Of a stretch of DNA of 64,000 nt, positions 31,426 through 40,486 are shown piece after piece. Position 1 is the first letter of the stretch. Each line of letters begins with the position of its first letter. Made by a program: the position numbers and the translations under genes. The DNA is from Gracilaria vermiculophylla (Eukaryota; Rhodophyta; Florideophyceae; Gracilariales; Gracilariaceae), in NCBI GenBank assembly GCA_019155205.2, contig JAHNZQ020003146.1, forward strand, positions 850,686 through 914,685, written 5' to 3'. The notes under the pieces were generated by a model, which did no database searches, was not told the DNA's origin, and worked only from the letters and a program-made list of their open reading frames with translations.

Positions 31426-32364
31426 ATGGGCTCCCACGCGGACCATTTTCCCCACCTGCAGCAAAACGCCGCGCCGCCCGCGGGCGCTTCCGCCCTGCTC
31501 CGTGCCCTCCGCTCACTCGCCAGCCACCCGGTCGACCACGTCGCGCGCGTCACCCGCGCAGATCTGTCCGCCCCGTTCCTTCGCTCCGCAGACGAGGAGC
31601 AGGCGCTCGTGCGCCAGCTCAGGCAATCGGCAAAGCAGTCCGGAGATCAGCCCGTTGCAGAAGCAGACCACTTCTGGCTGCTGGCCGCCCTCCGCGCAAG
31701 AAAGGGCGACCTCAAGCGCGCGCAGCAGCTCACCTCAAACTTCCTCGCCTGGAAGCGCCGCCTCGCCGCCTCAGCCGACGCCGCGCAGCACGCCGCCCAG
31801 ACCCAGAAGCAGCTACGCTCGCGTTTTGTGTTCGTCTCGGGCAACACCGACAGAGACGGCCGTCCGGTCATAAACGTCAGAATGGCTCATCACGACCCGT
31901 CCGCGTTTTCTGCCCTTGACACCGTGCGCACCCTCGCCACCGTGCTGGAATGGACCGTGCGCACATACACAGCCGCGCAGACGCACGGTGTACTCATTGT
32001 GCACGATTTTGCCCATCTCAAGTTGCACAACCTCGATCTCAGGCTGCCAGCACAAGTGCAAAACACCTTTACGCAGACGTTTCCCGTGCGCGTCGCAGCA
32101 ATCCTTGTGTGCCACCCTCCGTTTTTCTTGAAAGGCATCATCGGTATCGTCACCGCAATCATGGGCAGCAAGCTCCGAGCGAGAATCAGGGCTGTTGACG
32201 GCAAGGACAAGCATATACTGGCCGAGTATCTTGAACAGGACCAAATCATCGACGACCTCCAAATGGACGGCACTGCAACGTGGACCCCTACTCAACATTC
32301 GCAATGGGTTGAGCGCGTTGGTACAGAAGCACTCGCCTGGGCTGAGCCCAGTTCAAGCGAATGA
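31426..32364 (+). CDS. CRAL-TRIO (Sec14-like) lipid-binding protein
   Basis: The ATG at 31426 is the first in frame and gives 312 residues. The first 130 residues hold a helical CRAL-TRIO-N-like region (WLLAALRARKGDLKRAQQ, FLAWKRRL). The lipid-binding domain follows: FVSGNTDRDGRPVINVR, LIVHDFAHLKLHNLD, FPVRVAAILVCHPPFFLKGI and HILAEYLEQDQI. Such proteins exchange phosphoinositides or other small lipids between membranes; the ligand cannot be told from sequence. There is no signal peptide or membrane span. The frame is open upstream of the ATG but without another ATG. It is the first ordinary gene to the right of the mobile-element region. Confidence 0.8.
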   Translation: MGSHADHFPHLQQNAAPPAGASALLRALRSLASHPVDHVARVTRADLSAPFLRSADEEQALVRQLRQSAKQSGDQPVAEADHFWLLAALRARKGDLKRAQQLTSNFLAWKRRLAASADAAQHAAQTQKQLRSRFVFVSGNTDRDGRPVINVRMAHHDPSAFSALDTVRTLATVLEWTVRTYTAAQTHGVLIVHDFAHLKLHNLDLRLPAQVQNTFTQTFPVRVAAILVCHPPFFLKGIIGIVTAIMGSKLRARIRAVDGKDKHILAEYLEQDQIIDDLQMDGTATWTPTQHSQWVERVGTEALAWAEPSSSE

Positions 32365-33122
32365 GCCTTCTCAAATAGAATACTAACACCGTCAACAACA
32401 GTTTTTGAGACAAAACAGTCTGGCAACGATTTGGCATCAGTGGTCACCCCGCAGTAACAACAGAGACAAGAGAGAATTGGAGCGCTGACCGACGTATCGT
32501 CGAGCCGCAAAAGCAACTTGAAACTTTGCTGGCCAAATGCTTCGGGGCGCATCGATAGGTCTAAACTGTACCAGAAAAATGTCGCCAGGTTTTGCTTCAG
32601 TGTTCGCTCGTCTCACTCTTGGTGTTTCTCCGTCATCGAAAAAGAAATGACCTAACCGCGTTTCAAATGCTACTCGAACAAACATTCGGCATGATTCGTC
32701 TCAGATAATCTTCACAGCATGCGTTGCTTTTATTAATTTCTATTGTTGATAGTAGCAGTAGTACTTTAGCACTAGTCTAACACAGTGTATTACCACCATA
32801 AAATGTAACAATCTGTTAGTGAAAGGAACCAAATGTGTTCGCTTTTCATTCTCTGTCCTTGGTGAGTCCATCGAATCACACAGGACAACTTTCTAGTCAT
32901 ATGCTTAAATCTGATCTGCTTCCAAAAGGATACGTACACAGGCGAAGCATACCATTCTGTCTGTGTCTTCTCCATTTCAACAGTTCGATTTGCACAGCAC
33001 AGCGAGTTGTAAACGAGAGTTTTTCATTGATGAGGATCATTATGACAAACCCGTCAAAGCTCGAAATGCAGAAAGCCTTCCTTATTCCTTCGACGCGCTT
33101 AACCCTAGCGGTTGCCTTCTTT
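32365..33122. other. Intergenic, with one weak minus-strand frame
   Basis: A small frame at 32437-32685 on the minus strand begins at an ATG (MFVRVAFETRLGHFFFDDG) and looks protein-like, but it has no recognised homologue and an overlapping frame (32292-32552) confuses it. Otherwise nothing was recognised. Confidence 0.3.
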
Positions 33123-35873
33123 CTAGGCCCCGTCCTCGCTTGAAGGGGCTCCCAGGTAGCCCGCAAGGCGCAGCAGATCTCCAAAAACACCGGCAGCCGT
33201 TACCTCTGCACCTGCTCCGGGGCCTTGGACAACAAGAGGCTGCGCATTGTAGCGCATAGTGCGGAAGGACACAATATTATCCGAGCCTTGCAATCTTCCA
33301 AAAGGATGGCTCTCAGAATAACGGCGAAGCTCGACGGCACACCTCTTTTTCTCACAGTCAACAACACCTACGTAGCGCAGTAGCTCTCCGGCTTCTTTGG
33401 CTTCGTTGGCCATGGCGGTCAGATCACTGTCAAAGTCGGGCAGGCGCTCCATAAACTCATCTACAGAAACATTGCTTCCTTGCAATGCATCCGGGACAAG
33501 GCTCTTCACAGGCACTTGGTCAAGTTCAACGTTGATTCCAATCTCTCTAGCAACAATAACCACCTTCCGAGCAACATCCATGCCGCTCAAGTCATCTCGT
33601 GGATCTGGCTCAGTATATCCGTTTGCTTTTGCTTTAGAGACAATCGCTGAGAACGGTTCAGAGCCGTCAAATTCATTGAAAATGAAACTCAGGGTGCCAG
33701 AAAAGATACCTTCAATTTCCAAGAACTTATCACCGGTGCGAAGCAAATCGCGTATCGATGATATGATTGGCAGACCCGCTCCAACGTTCGCCTCGTACAA
33801 GAAATGGGAATTGGAGCGGCGTTGGGCCTTTCTCATGGCACGATAGTATTCCAACCGTCCACTATTTGCTTTCTTGTTTGGAGTGATGATATGAATGCCC
33901 CTCTGCAGCCATTTTTCGTAGTAAGCAGAGACTTCTTCTGAGGCAGTGCAGTCACAGATGACAGCGTGTGGCAGTGCAGTGTCCTGAATGTAATCAGCAA
34001 ATGAATCCAAGTCGCGGGGGACGGCTTCGTTAGATTTGAGCAAGCCCTTCCAAGCTTCGTTTTCTAGTTGTATAGGTTCGCCAAAGACCATCTTTCGCGA
34101 TGTAGCAATGCCTCGAACCCGCAAATCAACTGAAAACTGTTTCTCAAGTGACTTGAGCTGGCTTTGAATTTGCTCAAGGAAAGCCCCACCGACAACTCCC
34201 GGTCCGATGAGCCCCAAGGACACCGTCTGATCCGAAAGGTAAAAGGACGCGTGTGCCGCTCTCAGCGCTCGGCTTTCACTCTTCGCGTCCACCACCACAG
34301 AAATGTTGTGTTCCGATGAGCCCTGGGCCATGGCAACGATATTAACACCCGCTCTTGTCAAGGAACCAAACAGGCGGGATGACACGCCTGGTCGCTGTTG
34401 CATCTGCTCGCCAACCATGGCCAGAATGCTGCAATCAGGAATGGAAGATACAGTGGAGATAAGCCCATCCGAAAGCTCCGGCCTAAAAGCGCACCGGATG
34501 GACTCAGTGGCGATATCGCGCTGTGCAGAGGGAATTGCGATACAAATCGAAAACTCGGAGCTTGCTTGGGCAATAAGAATAACAGATACACTCTGAGCAA
34601 AGAGAGCCTGAAAGGCGCGAGAGGCAATTCCGGGCACACCGATCATGCCCGTGCCTTCAATGTTCACAATGGATACATTTTGAACGGTAGTAAAACCCTT
34701 GACACCTGCCATATCGCGAGATGTATATTCCTCTTCAAATTCCATGTGACCAGAATTCAAATCAGTTTCTCGTACGAGCGTTCCAGGAAAGTCTTTGTTA
34801 AAAGTATTTCGAATACGCATGGGAATGCTGGTCTCAATAATAGGAGCCATGGTGTCTGGGTGCAGCACTTTAGCTCCAAAGTAAGCGAGTTCAGCTGCTT
34901 CTTTATAGCTCATGTCCGGTATTACGATTGCATCCTTCACGACGCGCGGGTCTGCAGAGTAAACCCCGTCGACATCAGTCCAGATATTAAGCTCCGTGGC
35001 AGACAAGAGGTTGGCAAATGCGGAGGCCGAGTAGTCCGAACCGTTCCGACCAAGGGTAGACGGCACTCCATCAGTATCCTGGCATATATATCCCGTCGCA
35101 ATAATAACTTCAGTCGGATTAGAGCGCAACCAGTCGTGCAGAAGGCGCTTACTGGGTTCCATCAAAGCGATTTTGCGGTTCATGGCAGTCTCGCTCGGAC
35201 GGGCGATGAGCACATCGCGGGTATCCAACCACGAGCAGACAAGGCGATGTTGGGAGCGGCACAGAGCCCACAACAGCTGCGCCGACCACAGCTCGCCATG
35301 GCCCACAATGAGATCGCGGATGCGATCGGAGACTGAACGCGCAATCCACGTGGCCCTGAGCAGATCAATGAGGTCTTTGATGTTGGCGTTGAGAGTGGCC
35401 AGAAATGCGTTGCGGGCGTCTTCTCGAAGAAGCTGATCTGCGAGACGGCGATGAGTATCGGCGATGAGTTGGAGTTGCTCGGCGTAATGTGCGTGCGGAT
35501 CTCGCGACGCAGCAGCGCCGACGACAGCGTGCAGTGCATCTGTGACGCCAGCCGCCGCGGAGACAACGATGAGCAGCTTTGAGGGCGATTGGGCGGCAGA
35601 GTCGGCGATAATGGCCGCGACGCGGTTGATGCACTCGGCATCTGCTATTGAGGAGCCTCCGAACTTGTGGACGATCCAGGAGGAACTGAGCGACCCAGAA
35701 GTGGAAGAGGGCGCGGCAGGCGCTGGCGCGGGCACGGGCGGAGGGGGGTCCCGTCGCGCCACGGCAAATGGGACTCGCGGAGGTAACCGCATGGGGCGAG
35801 CAGACGAGGAAGCGTGGCGTACGCGGGCGCGATGGTGATCTCGCAACGGGATAGGAGAAACGAAGGCGTTCAT
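33123..35873 (-). CDS. Bifunctional aspartate kinase-homoserine dehydrogenase, plastid-targeted
   Basis: From the ATG at 35873 the protein has 916 residues and no introns. After a 65-residue basic leader (MNAFVSPIPL..., Phe at position 4) comes aspartate kinase (KFGGSS at 70-75), an ACT-containing middle region, then homoserine dehydrogenase with an NAD-binding GPGVVG loop and the signature around EANVGAGLPIISS and GIFSGTLSF. The enzyme phosphorylates aspartate and later reduces aspartate semialdehyde to homoserine, on the way to Thr, Met and Ile. The ThrA-type order and length agree with plant and bacterial bifunctional enzymes. The open frame extends 158 codons upstream, but that part is compositionally biased and lies in the shared promoter region. 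Allosteric control by Thr is usual for the family, not shown here. Confidence 0.9.
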   Translation of the reverse strand: MNAFVSPIPLRDHHRARVRHASSSARPMRLPPRVPFAVARRDPPPPVPAPAPAAPSSTSGSLSSSWIVHKFGGSSIADAECINRVAAIIADSAAQSPSKLLIVVSAAAGVTDALHAVVGAAASRDPHAHYAEQLQLIADTHRRLADQLLREDARNAFLATLNANIKDLIDLLRATWIARSVSDRIRDLIVGHGELWSAQLLWALCRSQHRLVCSWLDTRDVLIARPSETAMNRKIALMEPSKRLLHDWLRSNPTEVIIATGYICQDTDGVPSTLGRNGSDYSASAFANLLSATELNIWTDVDGVYSADPRVVKDAIVIPDMSYKEAAELAYFGAKVLHPDTMAPIIETSIPMRIRNTFNKDFPGTLVRETDLNSGHMEFEEEYTSRDMAGVKGFTTVQNVSIVNIEGTGMIGVPGIASRAFQALFAQSVSVILIAQASSEFSICIAIPSAQRDIATESIRCAFRPELSDGLISTVSSIPDCSILAMVGEQMQQRPGVSSRLFGSLTRAGVNIVAMAQGSSEHNISVVVDAKSESRALRAAHASFYLSDQTVSLGLIGPGVVGGAFLEQIQSQLKSLEKQFSVDLRVRGIATSRKMVFGEPIQLENEAWKGLLKSNEAVPRDLDSFADYIQDTALPHAVICDCTASEEVSAYYEKWLQRGIHIITPNKKANSGRLEYYRAMRKAQRRSNSHFLYEANVGAGLPIISSIRDLLRTGDKFLEIEGIFSGTLSFIFNEFDGSEPFSAIVSKAKANGYTEPDPRDDLSGMDVARKVVIVAREIGINVELDQVPVKSLVPDALQGSNVSVDEFMERLPDFDSDLTAMANEAKEAGELLRYVGVVDCEKKRCAVELRRYSESHPFGRLQGSDNIVSFRTMRYNAQPLVVQGPGAGAEVTAAGVFGDLLRLAGYLGAPSSEDGA

Positions 35874-36393
35874 GGAGAGGCAGCGGGGCCGGCGAGGGCG
35901 GGGGGCGAAGAGCGGCGGAGGGTGCAGGGCGGCGGGGGTCAAAGAGCGGCGAGAGAGCACGACGGCTTCACGGAACGGCACGGCCGCAGAGCACAGAGCG
36001 GAAGCGCTCGGAGATGCAGCGGCACAGCGCCATCGGCACAGGCCGATGACGCCCGTGGTGGCGATTCGCACGCAACTGCGGAGCCCTTGCCGCGTGTAGC
36101 AAACGGCCGCGGCTCGCACTGTCCAGGTGTACACTTGGGGCACCGCACGCTGATCCGGGCACGCGGGTGGCTGCGCAGCTGCTCGCCTACGCGGCAGCAC
36201 GGCGGTGGAGGTGTGCGCCAGGTGCGCACCGCCACCAGGGCGCGCGCCCGCTGGCGCCTCGTCAGCCGCTCGTTGCGCCGCGATGCGCTTCGCGCCGCGA
36301 GCCGCGCACGTCGCTATGAGTGCGCGCCGCCTTCGAGGTGCCCGCATCCCGCTCGACGGCGTCTGCCCCGCCTCAACGCTCCGCTACTTCGCC
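35874..36393. promoter_or_regulatory. Shared divergent upstream region
   Basis: About 520 GC-rich bases separate the start codons of aspartate kinase-homoserine dehydrogenase (minus) and geranylgeranyl diphosphate synthase (plus). Both frames run open through it by composition alone. No clear TATA box was seen. The distance allows a bidirectional promoter. Confidence 0.45.
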
Positions 36394-37458
36394 ATGGTCG
36401 TGCCCTCCTTCGCACCCTCTGTCTCTCTCCACCCGCCGCATCGCGTCGCGCGCAAGCCGCGTGCGCGCCGCGCCGCCGCCGCGCCGCCTGTGGCCGTCGC
36501 GCAGCGCCGCGTCACGCCGCCGCCGCCGTCCGCCACCCCGTCGCCAAGCGCGTTCTCGCCGTCGCTGCTGCGCGAGTATCTTGTCACCAACAAGATGCGC
36601 GTCGATCATGAGCTGGAGGCCTGTCTGCAGCTCACCGACTCCCGCACCGAGACGCTGGTGCACGCCATGCGCTACTCCCTGCTGGCCGGCGGCAAGCGCA
36701 TCCGCCCAATTCTCGCCATCGCCGCCTTCCAGATGTTTGCTGGCCCGCACGCCGACCTGGCCCCCGTCATGCCTGCTGCGCTTGCCGTCGAAATGATCCA
36801 CACCATGAGCCTCATCCACGACGACCTGCCCAGCATGGACAACGACGATTTTCGTCGCGGTAAGCCCACCAACCACAAAGTGTACGGCGAGGACATTGCC
36901 ATTTTGGCAGGCGATGCGCTTCTTTCCTACGCCTTTGAGTACGTTGCGCGCCACACGCGCTCGGTCGACCCGGCCCGTGTCGTAGAGGTGCTTGCCCTGC
37001 TCACCAATAGCGTTGGACCGCATGGTCTGGCTGGCGGACAGGTCATGGACATCAAGTCCGAGGGCCAATCCGATATTTCCATCGACACTCTCACCTGGAT
37101 TCATACCCATAAGACTGCCGCTCTGCTGCGCGTCAGCTGCGCATGCGGCGCCATTTTGGGCGGTGCCACCAGTGATGACGTTCGTCGAGTCAGCGAGTTC
37201 GCCGTGAAAACCGGACTTGCATTCCAGATTGCCGACGATGTGCTGGACATCACGCAGAGCACCGAGGTGCTGGGCAAGACAGCCGGCAAGGACCTCGCTA
37301 CTGACAAGGCCACCTATCCAAGGCTGTTGGGTTTGGAAGGATCCAAGCAGCAAGCGCAAACACTCGTCCAACAGGCAAAAGCATGTCTCGCCCCCTATGG
37401 CGAACGTGCCCATACGCTCTTTGCGCTTGCCGATTTCATCATATCTCGCAATAACTAG
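36394..37458 (+). CDS. Geranylgeranyl diphosphate synthase, plastid-targeted
   Basis: The ATG at 36394 gives 354 residues: a basic leader (MVVPSFAPSVSL..., Phe near the start) and a trans-prenyltransferase domain. Visible are GGKRIRP, the first Asp-rich motif DDLPSMDND (143-151), the typical GGPP-synthase stretch RRGKPTNHKVYGED, GGQVMDI and the second Asp-rich motif DDVLD (281-285). It condenses isopentenyl diphosphate with allylic diphosphates to C20 GGPP, the precursor of carotenoids, phytyl chains and quinone tails. In-frame ATGs at 36283 and 36316 could extend it, but the leader from 36394 alone fits a transit peptide. FPP synthase is less likely given the DDLPSMDND motif and plastid leader. 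Confidence 0.88.
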   Translation: MVVPSFAPSVSLHPPHRVARKPRARRAAAAPPVAVAQRRVTPPPPSATPSPSAFSPSLLREYLVTNKMRVDHELEACLQLTDSRTETLVHAMRYSLLAGGKRIRPILAIAAFQMFAGPHADLAPVMPAALAVEMIHTMSLIHDDLPSMDNDDFRRGKPTNHKVYGEDIAILAGDALLSYAFEYVARHTRSVDPARVVEVLALLTNSVGPHGLAGGQVMDIKSEGQSDISIDTLTWIHTHKTAALLRVSCACGAILGGATSDDVRRVSEFAVKTGLAFQIADDVLDITQSTEVLGKTAGKDLATDKATYPRLLGLEGSKQQAQTLVQQAKACLAPYGERAHTLFALADFIISRNN

Positions 37459-37834
37459 CGCTCAATTGCGCACACATCGAATGCTTGCTCTTGTTCACAA
37501 CCTGTTTACGTAAACGCGACTTTCTCAACCAAGCTCGCTCTAAAGATGTACACGTCATTCAATTACTGCTAGAGCACCCGCATCTTTTGTCTGGACTCTT
37601 GCACCTAGAATTCTGCGCTTGTCACATGAATCTGAAGAGACGTGACATGTCTTCGAGAGCGCTGCGGTCTCGTGATACTTTGCCTGTATCATCAAATGTT
37701 CCTATGCCGCTCTGCCACATCTCTAAACCCATATGCTTCTCACGGCCGTTCATATCATACAAAGCCGTGTGCATGCGCTTATACTCAATGCACACATCAG
37801 CCCACACGACTCCCATTTTAGTTATACCATCCTT
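37459..37834. other. Short intergenic region between convergent genes
   Basis: 376 bases between the stop codons of the GGPP synthase gene (plus) and the UFD1 gene (minus). Nothing else was recognised. Confidence 0.5.
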
Positions 37835-38791
37835 TCATCTTAGAGACCTGCCTTGGCCGCCGAACGCCACAAAGGGCTTTTTCTCTTTCTCGTCCTCTTT
37901 GCTTTTTGAGTCGTCGTTTTCAGAAGTTTCCGTAGATGGGCCACCAAACACTAAACCGCCGCTCTTGGTACTTGTCTTTAGTGTCTGCCCAGAACCGGGG
38001 AACATGGGCTGGGAAGGTGACTTGTCATCATCACTCGAGTCACTGTCATCTTCTACAGGCATTCTCTTCTTGAGCAGTTCTAACCGATCCTTCAGCCGCG
38101 AAGACGGATCGCCGTTCGATTGGCCCATCTTAATCCCAGCGTTTGGCCGTCCAGGTGCGTTGACGGGTTTGATCGGTTCCGGCTCAACATAGTCCTTCGG
38201 GGCGGCAAATTCGACATTAACATCGGTCTCAATGATGGAAATGGCATCGCCCGGCGCCACCTCCAGTACGTCAATGTGGTAGACTTTATTGTTGTAATTG
38301 ATTGCGATTGAATCGCCCTTCGTGAGGCACGTGAAACTTCGTAGCGTTGCTTCTAGCACTGCCTTGGGGTTGAAGATTTTGAGAAAGTCTGACGTTTGGG
38401 GTTGAAACTTGACAAAGTTGCCCTTGGGGAGGTTGGCGTTCCGAATTGTGATCATGTCACCCTCGGCCACCAGCAAGTTTTGCATGAGCCAATATGGGAC
38501 GTTTGCGTGTCCTTCCTCCGCGCTGAACTCCTGAACTCCGCAGTGGGTCTTCCTGCCATTGCGGGACTCTAGCTGGAACAGCATTGGGAACGCAATGTTG
38601 AGTCTGGCCAAGTAGTCAAGCGCGGATGGCGGCAGAACTATCTTATCGCCATTTTCCAGGTCGGACTTGTCGATGAACGACACAGGGTAGCAGCGGAACT
38701 GGCGGGTGAATGCGCCAGGAGGAGCAGCGGCTTGTTCGTAAGAGTCATCGCCAAAGTTGGCTCCGAAAGGGAAACCTGCGCCGCCCCACAT
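37835..38791 (-). CDS. UFD1: Ubiquitin fusion degradation protein 1
   Basis: From the ATG at 38791 the product is 318 residues. The family core is plain: FRCYPVSFIDKSDLENGDKI, LPPSALDYLARLNI and FPMLFQLE, then HCGVQEFSAEEG, VPYWLMQNLL and ACLT-like SFTCLTKGDSIAINYN, VSII-type AISIIETDVNVEF. The C-terminal 100 residues are acidic and disordered, where p97/Cdc48 and Npl4 contacts lie in homologues. UFD1 with NPL4 recruits ubiquitinated proteins to the Cdc48 segregase in ERAD and other degradation. The frame continues upstream to a further ATG at 39103, adding 104 mainly basic residues; the shorter form matches the canonical N-terminus and is preferred. Confidence 0.9.
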   Translation of the reverse strand: MWGGAGFPFGANFGDDSYEQAAAPPGAFTRQFRCYPVSFIDKSDLENGDKIVLPPSALDYLARLNIAFPMLFQLESRNGRKTHCGVQEFSAEEGHANVPYWLMQNLLVAEGDMITIRNANLPKGNFVKFQPQTSDFLKIFNPKAVLEATLRSFTCLTKGDSIAINYNNKVYHIDVLEVAPGDAISIIETDVNVEFAAPKDYVEPEPIKPVNAPGRPNAGIKMGQSNGDPSSRLKDRLELLKKRMPVEDDSDSSDDDKSPSQPMFPGSGQTLKTSTKSGGLVFGGPSTETSENDDSKSKEDEKEKKPFVAFGGQGRSLR

Positions 38792-39653
38792 GTTGCGAGG
38801 TGTGATTGGGAGGCAGGTCGTGAAGCTTGGGTCCAATGCGAAGAGCTTCGCGGGCCGGCGAATCGAGACGGAGCTTTTTCTATAGGCGATGAATGAAGGG
38901 CCGGGTGGTTGCTGCGCTTTTCGGGCACGGTGCGCCGGAAAATTGGCGGTGAAGATGGTTCGGTCGTGATGAGCTGCTGTGGGTGCAGTGGCGCTGCGCC
39001 TCAACGGTGATGACCGGCACCTTCTAGCTACCCAGGCCGAAGCGAAAACGATGTGCGTGCGCACGTGGTGCGCTCTGTATGGTCCGCTGCACCGCGCCAA
39101 CATGATGACGTCGATGAACCGATGTGGAGGGCAAAAAAGTGAATGGCCAGCACGAATGTTTTTGCGAATTTTGCTGCCCCTATGTGTCCATATGCGATTG
39201 CCCTCTCAAAGCTCCCTCAAATTCCCCGTCCGGATCGAGCGTCCGGATTCAAGGAGCGAGCTTTAGTCTCAGATAATCGGTTCTGGTTGAGCGGCTGCAT
39301 AGCTCGGATCATCTGAATCGACGGGCCGTTGAGGAGATCAAGCTCGATGTGATTAGTATCTCGGTAAGTTTCGCTGATCTTCTCTGCTTCCCCATCGGGA
39401 TGATTGCCGAAGACGGTACAGTTCCATCATGATGAAGTAAAAGGCCTCAACGAGGCGAGCCTAGTCTCCGTACAATGAGGATCAAAACTCTATGCAACAA
39501 CTTTCTGAAACTCCGCAGCTGGTAACCCTGCCCGACATCAGTTCCCCAATCGATGATCGACTGACACGCGACCGTTTATGTCTCATTTTCGTGCTCAGTT
39601 TTGAACACTCTTGTAGAGATAGCCTGCCTGTTCTACGTTTCAGATAATCACTA
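38792..39653. other. Divergent intergenic region
   Basis: Upstream of UFD1 (minus) and the methyltransferase gene (plus). It includes the possible UFD1 N-terminal extension up to 39103. No other gene was recognised. Confidence 0.4.
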
Positions 39654-40428
39654 ATGGACGGCGCCGATGGTGTGTACCCCTCATCAGAGGATACGTTTTT
39701 GCTTATAGATGCTTTGCACCATGAGAAGTGTTTTCTGAACAAAGCGATTGGGTACACCGGGTGTTGTCTTGAAATCGGGTACGTTAGGGATTCTTGCTTT
39801 ATCCTTGCAATCTAGTGTCTTTGCTACCGGTTGGCCTTAGCGGAAGCACGCGCAGTCATTCCTGTTGTAGCTGCTAATGTTGGTTTTGTGAGTAAATCCA
39901 AATGATTCTATCGATCACAGGAGTGGTTCCGGAATGATCACGCAAACCCTTGGCACTCTTTTTCCAACATCATTCTGTTTTTCCACAGACGTAAACACCT
40001 TAGCAACAGCCAAAACGAACCAACTGTTGCGAAACAGCAGTCTTACAAATGTCGATACAGTAGTGTGCGACCTCTTCACAGCATTCTGTCCTTCATTTCA
40101 GTTCGATGTCATAGTGTTCAACCCGCCATATGTTCCCACAGACGAGGACGAACTCCGACGTGCCTTGACTGAGCACGATATCTCCGCGTCATGGGCCGGT
40201 GGAGAAGATGGACGGCAAGTAATAGACCGCTTCCTCAAATGTCTAAGTAACTTCCTGAGTGACACAGGAGTGGCCTATCTTGTTGTTCTTGAAGCCAACA
40301 AAATAAGTGAAGTTACGCAAATTGCGGAAGGTCTCGGTTTACGTGCACATCAAGTAATGAAACGGAGAGCTGGTATAGAAACGTTGTACATCTTACGATT
40401 TAGAAGACGAGTTATCGAAGACTCTTAA
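39654..40428 (+). CDS. N6AMT1/HemK2-type protein methyltransferase, two exons
   Basis: Exon 1 is 39654-39778 (MDGADGVYPSSEDTFLLIDALH ... CLEIG) and exon 2 is 39921-40428, giving 210 residues, close to the family's usual 210-220. Splicing joins CLEIG to SGSG, completing the SAM-binding EIGSGSG motif, which strongly supports the junction. The catalytic NPPYVPT motif follows in exon 2 (FDVIVFNPPYV). Family members pair with TRMT112 and methylate the Gln of the GGQ motif in release factor eRF1. The C-terminal RRAGIETLYILRF strand is also typical. Confidence 0.88.
39779..39920 (+). other. Intron of the methyltransferase gene
   Basis: 142 bases, donor GTACGT, acceptor CACAG. It is not a multiple of three and contains stops, and its removal restores the SAM-binding motif. 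Confidence 0.85.
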
Positions 40429-40486
40429 GCCTACCGCTGTCCGCAAACAAGTTTTGGTCATTCGCGAGACAACGCGTATTTCTAGC

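Noticed and set aside
34398..35336. A 312-codon plus-strand frame
   Set aside because: It lies exactly opposite the aspartate kinase coding sequence and has no domain of its own; it is a shadow of that gene's codon bias.
35874..36347. 158-codon N-terminal extension of aspartate kinase-homoserine dehydrogenase
   Set aside because: It overlaps the GGPP synthase upstream region, is Arg/Ala-rich by composition, and a good transit-peptide start exists at 35873.
36373..37413. A 346-codon minus-strand frame
   Set aside because: It is the complement of the GGPP synthase gene, which has full catalytic motifs; the minus-strand protein is Gly/Arg/Val-rich without motifs.
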